Under the pieces are notes generated by a model, which saw nothing but the letters and a program-made list of their open reading frames with translations, made no database searches and was not told the origin of the DNA. Below, in pieces: positions 16,466-23,184 of a stretch of DNA of 37,622 bases (position 1 is the stretch's first letter; each line of letters begins with the position of its first letter). The stretch spans positions 1 to 37,622 of the forward strand of contig JBCDKT010000036.1 of the NCBI GenBank assembly GCA_038746285.1, given 5' to 3'. This stretch comes from Bacteroidota bacterium (GTDB lineage: Bacteria > Bacteroidota > Rhodothermia > Rhodothermales > JANQRZ01). The translations under genes and the position numbers were made by a program.

Positions 16466-18121
16466 ATGCGTCTCCTCTGTCTCTGCGCCTGCGTTCTGCT
16501 GGCAGGACCCGTCAGCGCCCAATCGTTCATTCTGGAGGCGTCCAGCGGCGGCGGCGGCCTGGAAGAGGACGTGGCTCGCGGGCTTGCACTCAGTCCAGAG
16601 GGCGACCGCTACATCACGGGCATCTTCGAGGACGTGGCCACGTTCGGCGAGGCGTCTGTCACGAGCATCGGCGGGAATGACTTCTTCCTGGTCAAATACG
16701 GTCCGGCTGGCGACGTGCTCTGGGCGCGGCGCGGCGGCACCAACGCGAACGACTTCGCAGCCGAAGTCGCCGTAGCGCCGGACGGCGGCGTCTACCTCGT
16801 GGGCTCCTTCAACGGCAGTGCCACGTTCGACGGAGGTGCCAACCCGGATGTGCTTCTAATCTCCGCCGGGGGCTTCGACATCTTCCTCGCCAAGTACGAC
16901 ATCGACGGCACCATACAGTGGGTCCAGCAAGGAGGCGGAGCGGGGCAAGACGTTGGCCGAGACTTGGCGGTAGACGACAGTGGGAATGCCTACGTAGCCG
17001 GCAGCTTCGAGGGCGACGGCAACTTCGGTGGCCGGATGGTAACCAGCGCGGGGGAGAGCGACGCGCTCCTTGTGAAATATGCCCCAGACGGCAGCGTCGC
17101 CTGGGCGAGGCGCAGCGGTGGCGGCCAGGACGACGCCGGCTACGGCGTCGCCGTGACGCCCGACGGCACCGCGCACGTCAGCGGCGTCTTCAGAAGCACC
17201 GCACAGTTTGGCCCGCTCTCCAGGCAAAGCCTCGGCGGCGCTGATGTGTTCGTCGCTCAGTACGATGCGAGCGGCGAGGTCGCCTGGGCCACGCGGATCG
17301 GCTCCCCCGAAGACGAGGTGACGCGCGGCGGCGGCATCGACCTCGCCGCGAACGGCACCGTCTACGTTCACGGCGGCTTCGACGGCACAATCACCATCGG
17401 CAGCGACGTACTGACGAGCCTCGGCATGGCCGACGTCTTCGTGGCGCGGATCAACCGCAGCGGCGATCCCGCCTGGGCACGCCGCGGCGGCGGGGACGGA
17501 GACGACGCCCCCAACGCCCTCAACGTCTTCGGCAACGGCGTTCTGATCACAGGTGCCGTGGAGGGATCAGGCTCCTTTTCTGAGGTGCCTTTCACCACGC
17601 AGGCTCAAGACGCCTACTTCGCGGTCTTCGACATTGCAGGCAACCTCTTCGACCTGAACATTCTCGGAGGTCCGGGCGACGACGTGGGCACGGCCATCGA
17701 CTCCGACGCGTCGCGTGCACAGTTTTCCGTGGCTGGCCTCTTCGAGGAAACCGCCGCCTTCGGCAGTCTCGAACTCACCAGTGCCGGCGAGACGGACGCC
17801 TACCTGGTCGACGGCCGCTTCGGCGTGGTGGACCTCGAACCGGACGCGGGCGCACCCACGAGGCACGCACTCGGTGCGGCCTATCCCAACCCCTTCAGGC
17901 ACTCAGCCACCCTCGCCCTCGACGTGGCCGCGGCACAGCATGTGCGCGTCGAGTTGTTCGACGTGCTTGGCCGACGGGTATCGATGGTCCATGCGGGCCG
18001 CCTGCCGGCCGGCCAGCACCGCGTCACTGTGCAGGCCGCCGGGCTCCCGACGGGCCTCTACCTGGTCCGGGCCGAAGGCGAGACGTTCCAGCTCACCCGG
18101 CGCGTGACGCTCGTGCGCTGA
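16466..18121 (+). CDS. Secreted SBBP-type beta-propeller with type IX sorting domain
   Basis: This 551-residue protein begins with a signal peptide (MRLLCLCACVLLAGPVSAQ). Its body is a run of about eight repeats of 45-55 residues. Each carries a variant of DVFVARINRSGDPAWARRGG followed by a GxxYVxGSFxGxxxFG strand, the pattern of SBBP beta-propeller proteins. The C-terminal 80 residues are a type A sorting domain (AYPNPFRHSATLALDV, LFDVLGRRVSMVH, GLYLVRAE) for type IX export. No catalytic site is evident; a surface or matrix role is likely. The frame is open further upstream, but the ATG at 16466 immediately precedes the signal peptide. The sorting domain is clearly homologous to that of the 12013 gene. 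Confidence 0.92.
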   Translation: MRLLCLCACVLLAGPVSAQSFILEASSGGGGLEEDVARGLALSPEGDRYITGIFEDVATFGEASVTSIGGNDFFLVKYGPAGDVLWARRGGTNANDFAAEVAVAPDGGVYLVGSFNGSATFDGGANPDVLLISAGGFDIFLAKYDIDGTIQWVQQGGGAGQDVGRDLAVDDSGNAYVAGSFEGDGNFGGRMVTSAGESDALLVKYAPDGSVAWARRSGGGQDDAGYGVAVTPDGTAHVSGVFRSTAQFGPLSRQSLGGADVFVAQYDASGEVAWATRIGSPEDEVTRGGGIDLAANGTVYVHGGFDGTITIGSDVLTSLGMADVFVARINRSGDPAWARRGGGDGDDAPNALNVFGNGVLITGAVEGSGSFSEVPFTTQAQDAYFAVFDIAGNLFDLNILGGPGDDVGTAIDSDASRAQFSVAGLFEETAAFGSLELTSAGETDAYLVDGRFGVVDLEPDAGAPTRHALGAAYPNPFRHSATLALDVAAAQHVRVELFDVLGRRVSMVHAGRLPAGQHRVTVQAAGLPTGLYLVRAEGETFQLTRRVTLVR

Positions 18122-18156
18122 TCCCACCCACGATGCACTCGCGGGTGGAGGTTCCC

Positions 18157-19713
18157 TCATCCTGAGCGGTTCAGCAGCACCTGGAGCGCAGGGTAGTCCA
18201 CTTTCGCGTTGTGGCGGCGGTCGAGTGGGACTGCCGCGACGGGCAAGACAGCGGCGAGGTGCGCCCAGGCGAGGGCCTCGCGGAGGCGCTCGTCATCGAA
18301 CCCGTCCTGGGCCTCGACGACGAGCGTCCGGCGGCCCTCAGCGGCGACCAAGGCGCTGCGACGAACGCCGGCGACCTCGCGCGCGGCAGCTTCGACAGCG
18401 AGGGGGTAGAGCGTGCCGTGCGCGTCGCGGACTGCCGCCGCGCACCGGCCGAGGAGCCACAACCGTCCGTCCGTCTCCAGCGTCCCCGCGTCGCCCGTGC
18501 GGTGCCACCGCACGCCGCCGACCTCGAACTTAGACTCGGCGTCACCCGCTCCGCCGAGATAGCCGGGGAGCACATGCGCACCGCTCACGACAATCTCACC
18601 CGCCGTGCCGGGCGGGCATGTGAGGGCCTCGAACGTGGTCCCGCTGAGGGGGCCAATCGGCGTGCCCCAGCAGTCCTCGATCACCCGAAGGCGGACCGTG
18701 TCCACAGGCCGACCGGCCGGCAGACCACTGCCGGTGCGGACGCGTTCGCGGTCGGACGCTGTGAGCGAAGCAGCGGGCAGTTCGGCGATGGGTTCGGCCT
18801 CGGTCGAGCCGTAGACGGCGACGACCTCGGCGGCGGGGGCCGCAGCCTGGAGTCGGTCGAGGAGGTCGGGAAAGACGGGTGCGCCGCCGGTGTCGAGGCG
18901 GCGGAGGCGGGCAAGCGGGGCGAGGTCTTCCGCTCCGAGCAGGCGCTCGAAAAAGGCCGGAGAGGCCGCACTGCGCGTGACCTCTTCGGCCTCGATCTGC
19001 GCCAGTACGGGCGCAGGCGCGACAGCGCCCGGTCGGCGAAGGTCGGCCTCGGGAAGCACGCTCGTGAGGCCCGAGGCGAGGCCTGCGAGGACAAAGACGG
19101 GGAGCGTCGGCAGGTCCACCTGCCCGGCCTCGTGCCCTAGCGCCTCGGCGAGGGCGCGGTGCTGCGCGCGGAGGAACCCGTGCGTGCGGACCGCCGCCTT
19201 CGGCGCGCCCGTGCTCCCGGTCGTAAACGTCAGCAGCGCCGGGTCGTCGGGCGCACAGGGCGTTACCGGACACGCGCCTCCGCCCCTGCTCCAGCGCTTC
19301 GCGCCCGGCACCCAACCCCCGACAGCAAACCGGAGCGGGATACGCCGCACGCCCGGCACGAACAGCCGCAGCCCGTGCGCCTTCGGCACGCCGACGAACG
19401 CGGCGGGCGGTAGGACGCGGCAGCAGGCTGCGACGTGGGCGCGCCCCGCACCCGGGTCGAGGAGGACCGCGACGAGGCCAAGCCGCAAGACGGCCGCGAG
19501 GACGACGTACAGTTCCACCGAGAGGGGGACGAGCACGAGCACCGCGTCCCCCTTGGCCAGCCCGGCGTGGGCGAGCCGGCCCGCTCCTTCGGCCCCGAGC
19601 CGCTCCAGGTCGGCAAAGGTGACAGCCCGCCGCCGACGCCCGCGCCCCTCGACAAGCGCGACGGCGTCCGGCCGCGCCTCGGCCTGGGCCTGGAATAGGT
19701 CGGCAACGTTCAC
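18157..19713 (-). CDS. OleC-like adenylate-forming ligase
   Basis: This 518-residue ANL enzyme should activate a carboxylate as acyl-AMP. Motifs are the P-loop TTGSTGAPK (164-172), YGSTEAEPIAEL, the HRTGDAG/GRLWLLGR hinge region and the C-terminal catalytic Lys in RRHNAKVDYP (K504). AVLLDPGAG and FVGVPKAHGLRL in the N-terminal part resemble OleC, the beta-lactone synthetase of olefin synthesis, more than standard acyl-CoA ligases. Thus the product could be an acyl-AMP, a thioester or a lactone. It starts with GTG and overlaps the upstream GNAT gene by 4 bp (GTGA). It is the last gene of the six-gene operon. No OleA, OleB or OleD is present here. Confidence 0.85.
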   Translation of the reverse strand: MNVADLFQAQAEARPDAVALVEGRGRRRRAVTFADLERLGAEGAGRLAHAGLAKGDAVLVLVPLSVELYVVLAAVLRLGLVAVLLDPGAGRAHVAACCRVLPPAAFVGVPKAHGLRLFVPGVRRIPLRFAVGGWVPGAKRWSRGGGACPVTPCAPDDPALLTFTTGSTGAPKAAVRTHGFLRAQHRALAEALGHEAGQVDLPTLPVFVLAGLASGLTSVLPEADLRRPGAVAPAPVLAQIEAEEVTRSAASPAFFERLLGAEDLAPLARLRRLDTGGAPVFPDLLDRLQAAAPAAEVVAVYGSTEAEPIAELPAASLTASDRERVRTGSGLPAGRPVDTVRLRVIEDCWGTPIGPLSGTTFEALTCPPGTAGEIVVSGAHVLPGYLGGAGDAESKFEVGGVRWHRTGDAGTLETDGRLWLLGRCAAAVRDAHGTLYPLAVEAAAREVAGVRRSALVAAEGRRTLVVEAQDGFDDERLREALAWAHLAAVLPVAAVPLDRRHNAKVDYPALQVLLNRSG

Positions 19714-20711
19714 AGCGGGCGACCGAAGAGCGCGTAGCGGCGCATGGGGTAGGCCGAGTTGTGGCGGCTGATGCGCACCGAGACGTTGGCCTCGTGCATG
19801 AGGGCGTGGAGGCCGCGCCGGAAGCCGAGGCGGCGGGCGGCCTCCTGCACGCGGAGCACGAGCGCCCCGCCGAGGCCCTCGCCCCGCGCGTCGGGATGCA
19901 CTGCCACGGTCTTGACAATGACCGTGTCCACGGTCTCCCTCCGCTGCGCCTGCGCCAGATCGGGCACCGCAAAGACGAACCCGACCAGCGCGCTCTCGCG
20001 CTCGGCCAGGACGAGCAGCTCGGGGCGAACGTGTGGGAGCAGCTGGCGGTAGCTCGCGCGGAAGACCGCCTCGGGCTGCGGGGTGTAGAACGGGTTGCCG
20101 GCGAATGCTGCCAGGGCGACGCGGTAGAGCCGCCCTAGCTCTGCTTCGGCCTGCTCCAGCCGGAACGCGCGGAGCCGCAGACTAGTCTCGGCTAACCGCG
20201 CCTCGGCTTCGCCGAGCGCATCGGCCCTCGGCGGGAGGGCGGGCACGCGGGCCGAGTAGTAGCCGGCGACGGGCGCGAAGCCCGCCTGCCGGAACCAGGC
20301 GACGGCCTCAGGCGGTGTCCACGGCTCCAGAAAGAACGGAGGCTCCGGGCCTTCGCCCTCCGGCGCGGTCTCGGTAACGAGCCGGTAGGCCTGCCACGTC
20401 GAGCCGTCCATCGGGCCGAGCGCGTAGGCCGCGCCCGCCGTCCGCAGTTCATCGAGGGCGGCTGCCAGCACGGCCCCCGCCGCCTCGTCGCGCGCCGCTG
20501 CGACGTGCCCGACGAGTCCGACATGGGCGGCCGGGTCGTCCGGCAACGACGGCGTGTTCCGCCACCACAGGCTCGCGCGGGCAACGCACTCCCCCTCCTC
20601 AGTCACAGCGAGGTGCCGGTCCGGCCGCGTGAGCGCCCACATCTCGGGCGCGAGCGGCGCGAGGGGGCCCGCGAGACCGGCGTCGGGAGCGTCGAGGCGG
20701 TGAACCGTCAT
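19710..20711 (-). CDS. GNAT-family acyltransferase
   Basis: The C-terminal half of this 333-residue protein (from about residue 180) is a GNAT fold. It has the acetyl-CoA pyrophosphate loop VHPDARGEGLGGALVL and the following helix, then ALMHEANVSVRISRH. The N-terminal half (ALGPMDGSTWQAYRLV, PFFLEPWTP) looks like a second, degenerate GNAT-like unit, giving twice the length of a simple GNAT. The acceptor is unknown; an amine or hydroxyl on the operon's product is a reasonable guess. It overlaps the genes on both sides by 4 bp, so coupled translation with the kinase and the ligase is likely. Confidence 0.82.
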   Translation of the reverse strand: MTVHRLDAPDAGLAGPLAPLAPEMWALTRPDRHLAVTEEGECVARASLWWRNTPSLPDDPAAHVGLVGHVAAARDEAAGAVLAAALDELRTAGAAYALGPMDGSTWQAYRLVTETAPEGEGPEPPFFLEPWTPPEAVAWFRQAGFAPVAGYYSARVPALPPRADALGEAEARLAETSLRLRAFRLEQAEAELGRLYRVALAAFAGNPFYTPQPEAVFRASYRQLLPHVRPELLVLAERESALVGFVFAVPDLAQAQRRETVDTVIVKTVAVHPDARGEGLGGALVLRVQEAARRLGFRRGLHALMHEANVSVRISRHNSAYPMRRYALFGRPL

Positions 20712-22072
20712 CGGAGCAAGAGGGGTGCGAGGAGGCCAAGTGACGAGGCTGCGCCGACGAGGGCAGCGCGGTAGACCCGCCCCTCGAAGTCGGTCGTCTC
20801 CTCATCGAGCGCGCGGGCGTAGCGGGCCGCGATGTACGCGGTCCCCCCAACGGCGACGGTTCCCAGCAGGAGGAAGACGACCGCACGGGCGACCGGTGCC
20901 GGCGTTCCCCGCGTCAGGTAAAGGGCGAGCACGGGGAGCACCTGCACCGCCACGCTCCACACCGTCGCCGTCCGTGCGATGCGCGCGGGGGACCGTTCTG
21001 GATGCCGCCCCCGCAACTCGCCGACGCCGAAGAGCGCGAGATATCCGGCGTAAGCGAGGGTGTACGGAAAGAGGAGGTCCGGCCGGCTAGCAAGCGCCGC
21101 GGCAAGAAGCCACACGGTCCCTACCGACGTCACGCTGAAGACGTTGTGCACGGTGTCCGAGCGGGCGGTGCCGCGCGGCCAGAGCCGCGCGTAGGTGAAG
21201 TACAGCCCGAGCGGAGCCAGCAGCCAGACCGTCCCGCCGACGGCCCACGTCACGTAGCCCACGAGCGCGGCACCGACGACGGCGCTGCCGTCCAGCGTCG
21301 TCGTACGCCGCGAGAGCGCGGCACCAGCCGCGAGGGCGACGAGCACGAGGAGGTGTCCCACCAGCAGCGCCGCCGAGAGGTCAAGCAGTCGGGTGAGAAT
21401 GACATATGCCCCGAGCGGCACGAACAGGTTGTCCAGCCCGCGCCACGAGACGGCCTCCAGCATCATCGCTAGAATGCCGACGAGGCAGGCCACGAGGAGA
21501 CTCTCGGCGCGGCCGGTCTCGGTCAGCAGCAGGAGCGGGACGTGCACGCACAGGAAGGCTACGGCGAAGAACGCCACGGAGCCCTCGCGGCTCTTCCGAC
21601 CGTCCACCGCCGCGTACGACACGAACCCGTGGCGGAGGCCGACGAGCGCCGCCGCTGGATCAGCCAGCCCGAGCAGCAGGAGCGGGACCGCGTAGAGGAC
21701 CGGCGTCTCGGCAGCGAGAAGGTAGAGCGCGCACACCGCAATCGGGAAATAGATCTCGCCGTAAGACCGCCGCTCGACGCTGTGGATCACCCCGCCCACG
21801 CGTTTGCTAAGGGCCGACACCCGCCGCACGGCCACCATCAGCCCGACCGCCAGCGCAGCGAGGGCGACGACCGGTGCCGCCCCGTCGAAGAGCCACGGGA
21901 AGGGGATGGTCACGGCACCCATCGTGACGTGCAGCCCCTTGCGTGCTCCCTCCGGCGCGAGGCCGCGGTGCACCTGTGCCCATCGGAGCACGACCAGGGC
22001 AAGCCCGAGCGTGCCGAGAACGAATGCGATCCCCAGCCACGGCCGGGCCTGCACGAACGCCCACACGCTCAT
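20708..22072 (-). CDS. Fused phytol-kinase-like and DUF92-like membrane protein
   Basis: This 454-residue protein is almost all membrane helices. The N-terminal half carries the dolichol/phytol kinase pattern: ARKGLHVTMG (43-52), GLADPAAALVG (135-145) and DGRKSREGSVAFF (157-169). Such enzymes use CTP to phosphorylate a polyprenyl or phytyl alcohol. The second half (from about residue 255, LDGSAVVGAALVGYVTWAVG, TVHNVFSVTSVG) resembles DUF92/TMEM19 proteins, the family of plant VTE6, which converts phytyl phosphate to the diphosphate. A single protein may therefore carry out both steps. The DUF92 match is weaker than the N-terminal one. The gene overlaps both neighbours by 4 bp. Confidence 0.78.
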   Translation of the reverse strand: MSVWAFVQARPWLGIAFVLGTLGLALVVLRWAQVHRGLAPEGARKGLHVTMGAVTIPFPWLFDGAAPVVALAALAVGLMVAVRRVSALSKRVGGVIHSVERRSYGEIYFPIAVCALYLLAAETPVLYAVPLLLLGLADPAAALVGLRHGFVSYAAVDGRKSREGSVAFFAVAFLCVHVPLLLLTETGRAESLLVACLVGILAMMLEAVSWRGLDNLFVPLGAYVILTRLLDLSAALLVGHLLVLVALAAGAALSRRTTTLDGSAVVGAALVGYVTWAVGGTVWLLAPLGLYFTYARLWPRGTARSDTVHNVFSVTSVGTVWLLAAALASRPDLLFPYTLAYAGYLALFGVGELRGRHPERSPARIARTATVWSVAVQVLPVLALYLTRGTPAPVARAVVFLLLGTVAVGGTAYIAARYARALDEETTDFEGRVYRAALVGAASSLGLLAPLLLR

Positions 22073-23184
22073 CCGATCACCTCCTCGACGACGAACGCGC
22101 CGTAGAACGGGGCCTTGTCGGTGGCATGCAACCGCTGCCCGAGGTCGCCGAGCGGCCGGAGCCGGTGAGCGAGTGCGGGCGGGCGGCGTCGCGGGGCCAG
22201 CAGGTTCCAGTAGGCGAGGCGCGCGCCCGGCCGAGCGGTGTCGGCGAGGCGGCCGAGGAGGTCAGCGTAGTGTTCCTCGTCCACGTATTCGAACACGTCC
22301 GAGAGGTTGAACCGGTCGAACGACCCCGGTGCGGCAGCGTCGAGGGCCGCCTCCAGCGAAGCCCTGCGCCAGGTCAGCCGGTCGAGGCGGGCACGGATCG
22401 TCCCGAAGTGCTCGGGGCGGAGATAGAGCGGGAGCGCGGCCCCGTGCGTGCCGGTGAGGATCCACTGGAGGTACGGGTTCCGGCGCGGGTCCGTGCTCGT
22501 CACGGCCTGGCGGATGCGAGCCTGGAGCCGGCCGGCCACGCGGCCCTCGACGTGGTCGAAAAAGCGGGGATCACGCCCGAAGCGGCCGAGGACGAAGCGC
22601 GAGGTAAAGAGCCGGAAGAGCAGCCGCCAGCGAGGGGTGTCCCAGTGCGCGTCGTACCACGCCCGCCGCGCCTCGGCGGTCTCTTTTCCCTCTAGCAGTG
22701 CCTGAACCCGCCGGCGCGACTGCGTCAGCGGCAAGACGAAGCGACGGAAGTACTGGAAGTACCGCTCGAATTTTCCTGCCGCTCCGATCCCTCGCTCGAC
22801 GAGGCCGGGCCGGGCGTCCCAGAAGGCCCGCGCCTCGGCGTTGAGGTGGGGGCGGCAGCGGCGGTAGAGATCGAGCCGCCGGGCGCTCGGGCGCGAGCCG
22901 ACGAGCCCGAGGAGATCCTCGTGACGGAGCACGCGGAAGGCCGCGACCCGGAGGGCGAGGCACGCGAGCTGCGCCGCGCTGAGGTCCACGGCCAGGACCT
23001 CTGCAGGGTCGGCCGTGAGGAGCGCAAGGGCATTGTCGCCGGCCGAGGCAATGCTCAGGCACCGGTCGCCGGGCTGCACGGCGAGGCCTTCGAGGAGGAC
23101 GCCGGCGTCTTCCCACACCTGCGCGTAGCGAATGCGCGAGAAGTCAGCGCGCGCGGCGATCTCGGCAGCGGCCGGCTCAGCCAT
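22069..23184 (-). CDS. DUF3419 (BtaA-like) SAM-dependent transferase
   Basis: DUF3419 includes BtaA, which moves the 3-amino-3-carboxypropyl group of S-adenosylmethionine onto diacylglycerol to start betaine-lipid synthesis. The 371-residue protein has the family's opening IRYAQVWEDAGVLLEGL, a SAM-binding loop CLSIASAGDNALALL with AVDLSAAQLACLALR, and the later DRFNLSDVFEYVDEEHYADL. The length matches stand-alone BtaA. No BtaB methyltransferase is encoded in this window, so the product may be a homoserine ether and not a trimethylated betaine. It overlaps the phosphotransferase gene by 8 bp and the kinase gene by 4 bp. Confidence 0.88.
   Translation of the reverse strand: MAEPAAAEIAARADFSRIRYAQVWEDAGVLLEGLAVQPGDRCLSIASAGDNALALLTADPAEVLAVDLSAAQLACLALRVAAFRVLRHEDLLGLVGSRPSARRLDLYRRCRPHLNAEARAFWDARPGLVERGIGAAGKFERYFQYFRRFVLPLTQSRRRVQALLEGKETAEARRAWYDAHWDTPRWRLLFRLFTSRFVLGRFGRDPRFFDHVEGRVAGRLQARIRQAVTSTDPRRNPYLQWILTGTHGAALPLYLRPEHFGTIRARLDRLTWRRASLEAALDAAAPGSFDRFNLSDVFEYVDEEHYADLLGRLADTARPGARLAYWNLLAPRRRPPALAHRLRPLGDLGQRLHATDKAPFYGAFVVEEVIG

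Noticed and set aside
18124-18148. CCACCC/GGGTGG hairpin after the beta-propeller gene
   Set aside because: Six base pairs with a 13-base loop and no T tract; likely chance in this composition.
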